This document shows positions 1-9,080 of a stretch of DNA of 64,000 nt, piece after piece (position 1 is the stretch's first letter; each line of letters opens with the position of its first letter). This DNA comes from CAYOHY01 sp964403885 (GTDB lineage Bacteria > Actinomycetota > Coriobacteriia > Anaerosomatales > PHET01): assembly GCA_964403885.1 (NCBI GenBank), contig CAYOHY010000006.1, positions 1 to 64,000 on the forward strand, given 5' to 3'. The position numbers were made by a program, and so were the translations under genes. The notes under the pieces were generated by a model, which saw nothing but the letters and a program-made list of their open reading frames with translations, was not told the origin of the DNA and ran no database searches.

Positions 1-91
1 TCCCGCCGCACCCCGTAGGCGCGTCGACGCCGCGAGTCGAGTAACATTCACACTGGTGAATCGCGTTTCGTCCACGATTGGGGTCATGCGC

Positions 92-2236
92 ATGAAGCAG
101 GTGCTCGTCCGCTCAGGCGAGGTCCTCGTCGAAGAGGTCGCCGCGCCCATCGCCGAGCCGGGAACGGTGCTCGTCGCCGTCGAGGCCTCGGCGATCTCGA
201 TCGGCACGGAGCTGTCCGGCGTGCGCGCGAGTGGCGTGCCGCTGTGGAAGCGCGCGATGAACCAGCCCCAAAACGTCAAGCGCGTGCTCGACGTGGTGCG
301 CACCGAGGGCATCGCCAAGGCCCGCTCGCTCGTCGAGTCCAAGGTGGGCGGCGCGAACCCCAGCGGCTACTCGGCCGCAGGCGTCGTGATCGCGGTGGGC
401 GAGGGTGTGAGCGATCTCGCACCGGGCATGCGCGTCGCCTGTGCCGGTGCCGGAAAGGCCAACCACGCCGAGGTCATCGCCGTGGGCCGCAACCTCGTGG
501 TCCCCGTGCCGGACGCGGTGTCGTGGCACGATGCCGCCACCGTCACGCTGGGCGCCATCGCCATGCAAGGCGTGCGCAGGGCGCAGCCCACGTTGGGTGA
601 GACGTTCGTCGTCATCGGCCTAGGGATCCTCGGGCAGATCACGGCGCAGCTGCTGCATGCCAACGGTTGCTCCGTCATCGGAAGTGACCTCGACCCCGCG
701 CGCGTGCAGCGGGCGCTCGATGGCGGTATGGACGTCGCGCTCGACCCGCAGGGCGGCGCGAGCGTCGAGCAGGTCCTGCGCCGCACCGGCGGCTACGGCG
801 CCGACGGCGTCATCGTGACCGCCGCCTCACCTTCCGATGAGATCATGTCGCTCGCGTTCCAGCTGTGCCGCAAGAAGGGCCGTGTCGTGCTCGTGGGCGA
901 CGTGGGCTTGGGGCTCAAGCGCGGCGACATCTACGAGAAGGAGCTCGACTTCCTCATCTCGACCTCGTACGGGCCGGGTCGCTACGACACGCGCTACGAA
1001 GAGGACGGGCTCGACTACCCCATCAGCTACGTGCGCTGGACCGAGAACCGCAACATGGCCGAGTACCTCGCGCTGATCGCGGCCAAGCGCATCGACGTCG
1101 CGCGGCTCATCGACGCCGTGTACCCCATCGACGACGCGCCGGCCGCCTTCGCCGCGCTGCAGTCCGCCGAGCAAAGCCCGCTCGCGGTGCTGCTCGAGTA
1201 CCCGCGTCCCGCCCAGGAGCGCCTCGCCACGCGCGTCGCGAACCCGGCGGCCAAGCCGGGTCACGCGGGCGCGGTCCGCATGGCGGTCGTGGGGGCCGGC
1301 GGGTTCGCCAAGGCCCAGCACCTGCCCAACATCGTCTCGCTGCACGATGACATCGAGTTGCGTGCCGTGGTGAGCCGCACCGGGCACAACGCGGCCAGCG
1401 TCGCCACGCAGTTCGGCGCCGGCTACTCGTCGACCGACTACGCCGACGTGCTCGCCGACGCCGAGGTCGACGCCGTGGTCATCGCGACCCGACACAACCT
1501 CCATGCTCAGATGGCGCTCGATGCGCTCGAGGCGGGCAAGTCGGTCCTGCTCGAGAAGCCGCTCGCGCTCACCGCCGCCGAGCTCGACCGCGTCGTCGGC
1601 TTCTTCGAGGGCCGAGACGATGCGCCCGTGCTGCTCACCGGTTTCAACCGCCGCTTCTCGCCGCACGCGTGCCGGCTCGCGACGCTGCTCGCGCACCGCA
1701 GCGGTCCGATGATGATCACCTATCGCATGAACGCCGGTCACATCCCGCTCGACCACTGGGTCCACGGGCCCGAGGGCGGCGGTCGCAACATCGGCGAGGC
1801 CTGCCACATCTACGACCTGTTCACGTTCCTCACCGGCGCCCGCGTCGACACCGTGACCGCCGCGCCCGCACGCCCGGACTCGGGCCACTACGCGGCAGGC
1901 GATAACTTCGCCGCGACCGTGTCGTTCCAGGACGGCTCGGTCGCCACGCTGCTCTACACGGCGATGGGCGCCTCGGACTATCCCAAGGAGCGCATGGAGG
2001 TCTTTTGCGACGGGGCGGTGTTCTCGCTCGATGACTACCGCACCCTCGAGGTCGCGGGCCACAAGGCGCAGGGCCTGCGCACGCCTGCACAGGACAAGGG
2101 CCAGCGTGCCGAGATGGTCGCGTTCGCCCGTGCCGTGCGTGAGGGCGGCGACTGGCCCATCCCGTTGTGGCAGCAGGCCCAAGCGATGCGCATCGCGTTC
2201 GCGGTCGAAGAGCAGCTGGGGGGTCGTCTCGGCTAG
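92..2236 (+). CDS. Bi-domain oxidoreductase (MDR dehydrogenase + Gfo/Idh/MocA)
   Basis: A two-domain NAD(P)-dependent oxidoreductase of about 714 aa, the usual size for this fusion family in polysaccharide loci. The N-terminal half resembles zinc-type alcohol dehydrogenases: it has a Rossmann glycine motif (GLGILGQ) near residue 175, but I see no classical GHE zinc motif. The C-terminal half, from about residue 395, opens with a second Rossmann motif (VVGAGGFAKAQHLP) and carries the EKP motif of the Gfo/Idh/MocA family near residue 490. It probably oxidises or epimerises a nucleotide sugar; the substrate is unknown. In-frame starts also exist at 56 (GTG) and 86. I prefer ATG 92 because a GGGG stretch lies about 8 bases upstream. 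The stop overlaps the next gene's GTG by one base. Confidence 0.85.
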   Translation: MKQVLVRSGEVLVEEVAAPIAEPGTVLVAVEASAISIGTELSGVRASGVPLWKRAMNQPQNVKRVLDVVRTEGIAKARSLVESKVGGANPSGYSAAGVVIAVGEGVSDLAPGMRVACAGAGKANHAEVIAVGRNLVVPVPDAVSWHDAATVTLGAIAMQGVRRAQPTLGETFVVIGLGILGQITAQLLHANGCSVIGSDLDPARVQRALDGGMDVALDPQGGASVEQVLRRTGGYGADGVIVTAASPSDEIMSLAFQLCRKKGRVVLVGDVGLGLKRGDIYEKELDFLISTSYGPGRYDTRYEEDGLDYPISYVRWTENRNMAEYLALIAAKRIDVARLIDAVYPIDDAPAAFAALQSAEQSPLAVLLEYPRPAQERLATRVANPAAKPGHAGAVRMAVVGAGGFAKAQHLPNIVSLHDDIELRAVVSRTGHNAASVATQFGAGYSSTDYADVLADAEVDAVVIATRHNLHAQMALDALEAGKSVLLEKPLALTAAELDRVVGFFEGRDDAPVLLTGFNRRFSPHACRLATLLAHRSGPMMITYRMNAGHIPLDHWVHGPEGGGRNIGEACHIYDLFTFLTGARVDTVTAAPARPDSGHYAAGDNFAATVSFQDGSVATLLYTAMGASDYPKERMEVFCDGAVFSLDDYRTLEVAGHKAQGLRTPAQDKGQRAEMVAFARAVREGGDWPIPLWQQAQAMRIAFAVEEQLGGRLG

Positions 2237-4191
2237 TGTGCGGAATCGTCGGCGCCATCGCGCTCGCTGACGGCGGATTCGCCGTCACCGAGCCCTACGT
2301 CACCCGGATGCGCGACACCATGGCGCACCGCGGTCCCGACGGCGGCGACACCTGGGTCTCGCCCGACGGTCACATCGGCCTGGGGCACCGCCGCCTCGCG
2401 ATCATCGACCTGTCCGAGTGCGCCAACCAGCCCATGCCCAACGAGGACGGCTCGGTGGTCGTCGCCTTCAACGGCGAGATCTACAACCACGCCGAGATCC
2501 GCGCCGAGCTTGAGGCTCTAGGCGGCCACGAGTGGCGCACCGACCACTCGGACACCGAGGTGATCGTCCACGCCTACGAGCAGTGGGGCATCGACTGCGT
2601 CTCGCGGTTCCGCGGCATGTTCGCCATCGCGCTGTGGGACGCCCGTGAGCGCGCGCTCTACTTGGTTCGCGATCGCATCGGCATCAAGCCGCTGTACTGG
2701 TCGAACCACCACGGCCGCATCGTCTTCGGCTCCGAGATCAAGGCGCTGCTCGCCGACCCGGACCAGAAGCGCGCCGTCGACGAAGAGGCGCTCTTCCACT
2801 ACCTGAGCTTCATGACCACACCCGCGCCCATGACCCTGTTCGCCGGCATCCGCAAGCTGCCGTGCGCCACGTGGATGCGTATCGATCTCGACGGCACCAT
2901 CACCGAGAAGCGCTGGTGGGACGCGGCCAACAACGCCGAGAGCGTCGTGGCCGATGAGGCCGCCATCGAGAAGCGGCTCGTGGACGAGCTGCGCACGGCG
3001 GTGCGCTACCGCAAGGTCTCCGACGTCCCTGTGGGGGTGTTCCTGTCCGGCGGCATCGACTCGTCGGTCAACGCCGCGCTCTTCTCGGAGGATGCGTCGG
3101 GCCCGGTGCAGACGTTCACCATCGGCTATCAGGGCGAGCACGAGAGTTACGCCAACGAGACGGACTTCGCGCGCACCATGGCCGAGCGGGTGGGCGCCGA
3201 TCACCACGAGCTCCTGCTCGAGCCCGCTGACCTCACGGGGTTTCTCGAGCGGATGGTGTGGCTGCAAGACGAGCCCATCGCAGACCCCGTGTGCGTGCCC
3301 GTCTACTACGTGAGCAAGCTCGCCCGCGACAACGGCGTGATCGTGTGCCAGGTGGGCGAGGGGAGTGACGAGCTGTTCTGGGGCTACCCGTGGTGGAAGA
3401 CGATGCTGCGGCTCGAGCACGCCAACCGCTGGCCGGTGCCGCGGTTCCTCAAGCGTGCGGGCCTGGGCCTCATGCGCGCCGCCGGCAAGGCCGAGAGCCG
3501 CTACTACGAGTACCTCGAGCGCGGTGCCGCCGGGCGGCCGGTCTTTTGGGGCGGCGTCTTTGCCTTCACCGAGACCCAGAAGCGGGCCCTGCTCTCTCCG
3601 CGTCTGCAGACCCGCTTCGCCGGCCGTGACTCCTTCGAGGTCATCGCGCCCATCCGCGAGCGCTTCGAGGCTGCCGCGTCGCGCAAGGGCCTCGACGAGC
3701 TCGCCTGGATGACCTACGTCGACCTCAACCTGCGCCTGCCGGAGCTGCTCCTCATGCGCGTCGACAAGATGAGCATGGGCGTGTCTCTCGAGGCGCGCGT
3801 GCCCTTCCTCGACTACCGCCTCGTCGAGTTCGCCATGGGCATCCCGGAAGCGGTCAAGACGCGCGGCCGGGTCCTGAAGGCGATCCTCAAGAGCGCGGTG
3901 CGCGGGCTGATACCCGATGAGCTCATCGACCGCCCCAAGCAAGGCTTCGGCGTCCCGCTCAAGGAGTGGTTCTTCGACGGCTTGGGCGAGCAGATGCTGG
4001 CCGACATCGAGACGTTCGCCACCTCGACCGACTACTTCGATCCCGCCACCGCCCGCCGGCTCGCCCAAAGCGACCCGCAGCTTGCGTGGTACCTCTACAA
4101 CTTCGTGCTGTGGCACCGCCGCTTCATCGACACCGAGCCCGGACCGGACCCCGCGCCGTATGCCATTCCCGGCCGCGAGGCGCGCTCATGA
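2236..4191 (+). CDS. asnB: Asparagine synthase (glutamine-hydrolysing)-like amidotransferase
   Basis: 651 aa, within the normal range for class II glutamine-dependent asparagine synthetases. The GTG start is fixed because the next codon is the catalytic Cys2 (V/M-C-G-I-V-G). The N-terminal glutaminase domain is followed by an ATP-pyrophosphatase domain with the PP-loop SGGIDSS near residue 272. AsnB homologues inside polysaccharide operons are usually thought to amidate uronic acids or modify a surface sugar rather than make free asparagine; that role is inferred here from its neighbours. Its stop overlaps the next ATG (ATGA). Confidence 0.88.
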   Translation: MCGIVGAIALADGGFAVTEPYVTRMRDTMAHRGPDGGDTWVSPDGHIGLGHRRLAIIDLSECANQPMPNEDGSVVVAFNGEIYNHAEIRAELEALGGHEWRTDHSDTEVIVHAYEQWGIDCVSRFRGMFAIALWDARERALYLVRDRIGIKPLYWSNHHGRIVFGSEIKALLADPDQKRAVDEEALFHYLSFMTTPAPMTLFAGIRKLPCATWMRIDLDGTITEKRWWDAANNAESVVADEAAIEKRLVDELRTAVRYRKVSDVPVGVFLSGGIDSSVNAALFSEDASGPVQTFTIGYQGEHESYANETDFARTMAERVGADHHELLLEPADLTGFLERMVWLQDEPIADPVCVPVYYVSKLARDNGVIVCQVGEGSDELFWGYPWWKTMLRLEHANRWPVPRFLKRAGLGLMRAAGKAESRYYEYLERGAAGRPVFWGGVFAFTETQKRALLSPRLQTRFAGRDSFEVIAPIRERFEAAASRKGLDELAWMTYVDLNLRLPELLLMRVDKMSMGVSLEARVPFLDYRLVEFAMGIPEAVKTRGRVLKAILKSAVRGLIPDELIDRPKQGFGVPLKEWFFDGLGEQMLADIETFATSTDYFDPATARRLAQSDPQLAWYLYNFVLWHRRFIDTEPGPDPAPYAIPGREARS

Positions 4192-6236
4192 GCGCGCTCG
4201 CCCGCCGCGTCCGACGAGCGCTCGAGATCGGCCCAGCCGAGGTGGTCCGCCGCCTCACCGAGCGCGCTTCCGCCGCCCGTGAGCGCGACCGTGAGCGTGC
4301 GGTCGCGAACGTCACGCCCTGGACGCTCGACGTCGACGACGCGCCGGTGCCCATCGCACGCATCGTCGAGTTGCCGGACCGTGTGACCCGCACGCCCGAG
4401 CAGCTGGCCGCGTGCGAGCGCTACCTCGAGCACCGGTTCGACCTGCTGGGCAGCGGCTGGGTCTCGTGGGCCCTGCCCGCCGAGACGGCCGGGCCCCTCG
4501 AGATGCTGCGACCGGAGGACCGCGACACCGCCTCGGCGGTCCGCTCGCTCATCTCGCCGGGGTTCGCGGCCATCGACTGGCAGCGAGACCCCGTGAGCGG
4601 CGAGCGGTGGAGCGAGCGCACGTGGTTCGGTGACATCGACACCGAGGGCCGCGCGCCCGCCGACGTGAAGTACCCCTGGGAGCTCGCGCGCTGCCAGCAC
4701 CTGCCGCAGCTCGCCCTCGCCTTCGCCGAGAACCCCGCGTCGTCTCTCGGCGCTCGCGCCGTCTCCGAGGTCCGAGACACCATCCTCGACTTCATCGCCG
4801 CCAACCCCTGCGGCTGGGGGGTCGACTGGGCGTGCGCGATGGATGTCGCGATCCGCGTCGCCAACTGGCTGCTCGCCTGCGACATCGCACGCGCTGCGGG
4901 CCATGACTTCGACCCCGCCTTCGAGCGGGTGCTCGCCGCCTCGGCGGCACAGCACGCCGAGTTCGTCGCGACGCACCTCGAGTGGAGGCGCGACCTGCTG
5001 GGCAACCACTACCTCGCAGACGTCGCCGGGCTCGCGTGGGCGGCCGCCTACCTCCCCGAGCATCCGTCAGCACACGAGTGGCTGACGCTCGCCTCGCAAG
5101 AACTGCGCGAGCAGACTCAGGCACAGTTCGCGCCGGACGGCACCAACTTCGAGGGCTCCACCGCCTACCATCGCCTCTCGGCCGAGCTCGCCGTCTACGG
5201 CCTCGCCGTGGCCGCGCGCGTCACCGGCGAGCCCCTCGCTCCCGCGCTCGTGCAGCGCATCGCCGGAATGGCCGAGTTCGCCCGCGACACCACTGCCCCC
5301 GACGGGCGCCTCGTGCAGATAGGCGACAACGACTCCGGCCGCTTCTTCAAGCTCACTCCGCGCTTCAGCGGGCCCGACCTCGCCGAGGAGGTCTCCGACG
5401 CGTCCCATCTGCTCGCCAGTGCCGGCGCGCTCGCCGGCCGAGACGACCTCGTCGCCCTGGCCCCGGCCCACGCCCTCGAGGCACACCTCGTGCGCGCGAT
5501 CGCGGGCGACCGCACCGTGGTCGCGGCAACGCAGCCCGTGCCCCGCGACGCAGCCCCGGCCGCAGGCGGCCCCGACCCGGCCATCGACCCGGCACTCGCT
5601 CCCGAGCAGGGCACGCCGTGGACGCGCGTCACATTCCCTGCACCGGCCGGCCCGAGCCTGCTCGACGGCCTCGAGCTCCGCACCTACCCGTCGTTCGGCC
5701 TGTATCTGTGGCGCTCGCCGCGCCTCTTCCTCTCGGTGCGCTGTGGAGCCATCGGACAGAACGGTCTGGGCGGCCACGACCACAACGACCAGCTGGGCAT
5801 CGAGCTGTGGGTGGATGGCTGCCCGGTCGTGCGCGACCCCGGCACGGCCACCTACACCGCCGATCCCGCCCGGCGTGACCGCTACCGATCGGTCGCCGCT
5901 CACTTCGCGCCGCAGGTTGGTACCGCCGAGCCGGCCAGGCTCGGTGACCTGTTCTCTTTGCCGGGTGCGACGCCGGCGGTCTGCGTGCGTGCGGACGCCA
6001 CCGGGTTTCTGGGGTACCTCGACGCCTACTCGACGCGCGTGTGGCGCTCGATCGAGATCGCGCCTGACGCGATCACCGTCAGTGACATCGCCGAGAACGG
6101 CGAGCCGGTCTGCTCGCAAGCGCGCCCGGTCCCGTACTCGCCCGGTTACGGCATCGTCATGGGCACGGACTCGGCGGCGTCGAGCCCTACCGTGACCGCA
6201 AGCGGTACGCCTGAGCGTGGGGGGGCGTCGCGATGA
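4188..6236 (+). CDS. Heparinase II/III family protein (polysaccharide lyase-like)
   Basis: 682 aa, with the two-part architecture of heparinase II/III-like proteins: an alpha-helical toroid in roughly residues 60-420 and a C-terminal beta-sandwich from about residue 470. The family signature GHDHNDQLGIEL lies near residue 530. No signal peptide is visible, as is common for members encoded in O-antigen or exopolysaccharide clusters next to AsnB and glycosyltransferases; they are thought to edit or turn over a uronate-containing glycan. The ATG overlaps the asnB stop by four bases, which fixes the start despite an upstream open frame. Lyase activity is a family inference; the substrate is unknown. 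Confidence 0.8.
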   Translation: MSALARRVRRALEIGPAEVVRRLTERASAARERDRERAVANVTPWTLDVDDAPVPIARIVELPDRVTRTPEQLAACERYLEHRFDLLGSGWVSWALPAETAGPLEMLRPEDRDTASAVRSLISPGFAAIDWQRDPVSGERWSERTWFGDIDTEGRAPADVKYPWELARCQHLPQLALAFAENPASSLGARAVSEVRDTILDFIAANPCGWGVDWACAMDVAIRVANWLLACDIARAAGHDFDPAFERVLAASAAQHAEFVATHLEWRRDLLGNHYLADVAGLAWAAAYLPEHPSAHEWLTLASQELREQTQAQFAPDGTNFEGSTAYHRLSAELAVYGLAVAARVTGEPLAPALVQRIAGMAEFARDTTAPDGRLVQIGDNDSGRFFKLTPRFSGPDLAEEVSDASHLLASAGALAGRDDLVALAPAHALEAHLVRAIAGDRTVVAATQPVPRDAAPAAGGPDPAIDPALAPEQGTPWTRVTFPAPAGPSLLDGLELRTYPSFGLYLWRSPRLFLSVRCGAIGQNGLGGHDHNDQLGIELWVDGCPVVRDPGTATYTADPARRDRYRSVAAHFAPQVGTAEPARLGDLFSLPGATPAVCVRADATGFLGYLDAYSTRVWRSIEIAPDAITVSDIAENGEPVCSQARPVPYSPGYGIVMGTDSAASSPTVTASGTPERGGASR

Positions 6237-7387
6237 GGGCGCTGTTCCTGGAGTCGCTCCCACTCCGTAGCGCGTTCAAGGTTGGCAGCCACCACTACGC
6301 CGAGCGCTTCGCCGCGGCCGGCTGGGACGCACTGTGGCTGTCTCAGCCCATCTCGGCGCTTCACTATCTGCACCCGGTCAAGCGCGACTGGGAAGAGCGC
6401 GTGGAGGGGTGGCGTCACGGTCCGGTGGATCGCGACGGCATCTCCTACTACAGCCCGTTCACCCTGTTGCCCACCGCGTCGCAGCCTCTGCTGCGCTCCG
6501 GCTTCGTGGCGCGGCACTCGGCGCTCGCCACCGTGCCACCCACCACCGGCGTCGTGTCTCGGGCGGGCTTCGATCGTCCGGACGTCGCGTGGCTCACCAA
6601 CCCGGTGTACCAGCCGCTCGCGGCCAAGGTGCGTCCTCGCTGCACCGCGATGCGCATCGCCGACGACACCACTCAGTTCAGGAACGTCCCGGCGTCCGTC
6701 GCCCAGCTCGAACGAAGCTCTCTCGAGATGGCCGACGTGGTGTTCGCCGTCGCGCGGCGTGTGCACGACCGCCTCGCCGATCGCCACAGCAACGTCGTGC
6801 TGCTTCCCAACGGCGCTGACACAGTGCACTTCTCAGCACCCAGGCCCGAGCCCGCGGATCTCGCCGCGCTTCCGCATCCGCGCGTCTTGTACGTGGGGTC
6901 GATGGAGTACTGGTTCGACGCCCAGCTCGTCGCCGACGCCGCCCGCGCGCTGCCCCATGCGTCGTTCGTGATCGTGGGCCCGCCCGCCGAGGGCCAGCGC
7001 GTGCTCGAGTCCATCCCCAACGTGCACCTTCTGGGTGCGCGCCCCTACGCAGAGGTGCCCGCGTACGTGCAGCACTGCGACGTGGGCATCATCCCGTTCA
7101 TTCGCGACGAGATGGTCGACGCGGTCCACCCCATCAAGGTCTACGAGTACCTGGCCGCCGGCCTGCGCGTCGTGGGGATCCGCTGGCCCGAGCTCGAGGC
7201 GATGGGCTCGCCGTCGGTCCTCACCGACCGCGCCGAGTGGGTCGAGGCCCTGCGCGACACCCTCGCGACCCCCGACACGCCGGCAGCTCGGGAGGAGCGG
7301 CTGCGCTACGCCGCCCGGAACTCTTGGGACGCGCGCTTCGAGGTCGTCTCGGCCGAGGTCGCTCGGCTGTTGGGGGGTGCGTCCTAG
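6233..7387 (+). CDS. Glycosyltransferase family 4-like protein
   Basis: 384 aa, GT-B fold type. The acceptor-side domain begins MRALFLESLPLRSAF; the donor-side half includes VLYVGSMEYWFDAQL and a GT4-type nucleotide-sugar region with PIKVYEYLAAGLRVV. It is probably cytoplasmic and adds one sugar to a lipid-linked repeat unit. ATGA overlap upstream and a TAGTG-type overlap downstream show it is translationally coupled inside the operon. The sugar donor cannot be told from sequence. Confidence 0.8.
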   Translation: MRALFLESLPLRSAFKVGSHHYAERFAAAGWDALWLSQPISALHYLHPVKRDWEERVEGWRHGPVDRDGISYYSPFTLLPTASQPLLRSGFVARHSALATVPPTTGVVSRAGFDRPDVAWLTNPVYQPLAAKVRPRCTAMRIADDTTQFRNVPASVAQLERSSLEMADVVFAVARRVHDRLADRHSNVVLLPNGADTVHFSAPRPEPADLAALPHPRVLYVGSMEYWFDAQLVADAARALPHASFVIVGPPAEGQRVLESIPNVHLLGARPYAEVPAYVQHCDVGIIPFIRDEMVDAVHPIKVYEYLAAGLRVVGIRWPELEAMGSPSVLTDRAEWVEALRDTLATPDTPAAREERLRYAARNSWDARFEVVSAEVARLLGGAS

Positions 7388-8475
7388 TGCGCGTCGTCCT
7401 CGACTGCCGCATGGCCACGTGGACCGGCGTGGGCCGCTACTCGACCGGCCTCACACGCGCCCTCGCTGCCCGCGACGACCTTGAGATCGTGCAGATCGTC
7501 GCCCGTGGCGAGACCGCTCCCGTCACCACCGCCGAAGCGATCCCGGCCGCCCAGCACCCGTTCTCGGTCGCGGGCGCCCGCGAGCTGGGCCGTATCGTGA
7601 AGGCCGCACACCCCGACGTCACCCACTGCCTGCATTTCCCCACGCCGTGGCCGGCGCCCACCCCGCTCGTGGTCACCCTGCACGACCTGTCGCCGCTTCT
7701 CGTGCTCGGGCTCATGCCCTCGGCGCTGCGGCGCGCCGTGTACCGCGAGATGAACCGCCGAGCCGTGCGCATCGCCGATGCCATCATCTGCCCGTCCACC
7801 CACACCGCACGCGACGTCGAGTCTCACTTCAGTGCTGCCCACACCAAGACGCGCGTCACGCTCGAGGCCGCCGATGACTTCTCGGCCGGTCCGCGCATCG
7901 CGCTGACGGGTGAGCTCGCACGCGCCGCCTCGGCGCCCTACATCTTCTCCATGGGCTCCACGCGTCCGCACAAAGACCTGCCCACACTCCTGTCGGCGTT
8001 TGCCCAACTCGCTCCGCGCCACGAAGACCTGCGGGTGCTGCTTGCAGGGGCCGGCGAGCGGGGATACATCGAGAGCGTGCTGGGTTCGGCGCCACGCGAC
8101 GTGCGCGACCGGGTCGCGTTCACGGGCCGCGTCTCCGACGCTGAGCTGCGCACGCTCTACGCAGGCGCGGCGGTGTTCGCCTTCCCCTCCCGCTATGAGG
8201 GGTTCGGGCTCCCGCCGCTCGAAGCGATGGCGCTGGGAGCTCCCGTGGTGGTGAGCAACGCCGCCTCGCTTCCAGAAGTGGTGGGGGAGGCTGCCGAGGT
8301 GGTCGAGCCGGGAGACGTCGCGGGCTTTGCGTCGGCGATCGAGCGTGTGCTCACCGACACCGCCCACCGTGATGCGCTGGTCGCCGCAGGGCACGAGCGG
8401 GCAGCCCGGCTCACGTGGGCCGCGGTGGCGCAGACGACCGCTGAGGTGTACCGAGAGGTCGCTGGCGCCCGATGA
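7387..8475 (+). CDS. Glycosyltransferase family 4 (mannosyltransferase-like)
   Basis: 362 aa. The start GTG shares its G with the preceding TAG stop. It opens with a typical acceptor-domain motif (DCRMATWTGVGRYSTGL) and has the GT4 donor-binding signature EGFGLPPLEAMALGAPVV near residue 270, with the spaced glutamates of the EX7E motif. Homologues often transfer mannose or rhamnose in O-antigen assembly. The manC gene nearby would supply GDP-mannose, so a mannosyl transfer is plausible but not shown. Confidence 0.85.
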   Translation: MRVVLDCRMATWTGVGRYSTGLTRALAARDDLEIVQIVARGETAPVTTAEAIPAAQHPFSVAGARELGRIVKAAHPDVTHCLHFPTPWPAPTPLVVTLHDLSPLLVLGLMPSALRRAVYREMNRRAVRIADAIICPSTHTARDVESHFSAAHTKTRVTLEAADDFSAGPRIALTGELARAASAPYIFSMGSTRPHKDLPTLLSAFAQLAPRHEDLRVLLAGAGERGYIESVLGSAPRDVRDRVAFTGRVSDAELRTLYAGAAVFAFPSRYEGFGLPPLEAMALGAPVVVSNAASLPEVVGEAAEVVEPGDVAGFASAIERVLTDTAHRDALVAAGHERAARLTWAAVAQTTAEVYREVAGAR

Positions 8476-9080
8476 GGCGCTGGGAGGACTCGACGTTCGT
8501 CTTCATCTCCTCGAACCCGGAACACGTCGAGGGGGGAGTGGAGGAGCGCTGGGTCGCGGTCATGCGCCAACTCGCCGACAAGGGCGCCTCGGTGCGCTTC
8601 TTGTGCCTCATGCACTCGCCGATGGGCGAGTGGGCGCGCTCGCTCGGCATCGCGGTCGATCCCTACATTCTCGACAAGTGGAACGTGGTGCGCTCGCGCT
8701 CGCGACTGCGCAAGTACCTCAAGCGCTATGCGCCGGTCGTGGCACACTCGACCGGCCTCGAGGCGGACCTGCTGCTTCGCTGGGCCGCACGCGTGCTGCC
8801 GGAGATCCGCGTGGTCCACACGCTCGCCGCGCAGCCACAGGGAACGCGCCGACACCGTCCGGTCGACGCGCTCATGCGGCGCTTCGATGAGCTGGGGATG
8901 CGCTCGGCGGCGGGCGTGTTCGTCGAGAGCGACGACGTGGAGGCCGAGGTGCTCTCGGCCGGTGTGCCACGCGAGCGGATACACCTCGACCACGTGGAGG
9001 GCACCGCGGCCGCACGCAGCATCCGCGTACACCTCGACCTCTACCGCAACTTCATGGCGGGTCGGGGCGCGGGATCCTAG
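8472..9080 (+). CDS. Short glycosyltransferase-like protein (N-terminal GT4 half)
   Basis: 202 aa, about half the length of a GT-B enzyme. The opening (FISSNPEHVEGGVEERW) and the stretch through VVAHSTGLEADLLLRWAAR look like the acceptor-side Rossmann half of a GT4 protein. No donor-binding half or EX7E motif follows before the stop. It could be a truncated relict, a subunit working with a partner, or a non-enzymatic adaptor. Its ATG overlaps the previous stop (ATGA). Its stop lies in a CTAG tetramer that also encodes the stop of the convergent manC. Confidence 0.6.
   Translation: MRRWEDSTFVFISSNPEHVEGGVEERWVAVMRQLADKGASVRFLCLMHSPMGEWARSLGIAVDPYILDKWNVVRSRSRLRKYLKRYAPVVAHSTGLEADLLLRWAARVLPEIRVVHTLAAQPQGTRRHRPVDALMRRFDELGMRSAAGVFVESDDVEAEVLSAGVPRERIHLDHVEGTAAARSIRVHLDLYRNFMAGRGAGS

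Noticed and set aside
827..2182. Long minus-strand frame under the oxidoreductase gene
   Set aside because: Shadow of a GC-rich gene; Arg/Val/Gly-rich translation with no recognisable motif.
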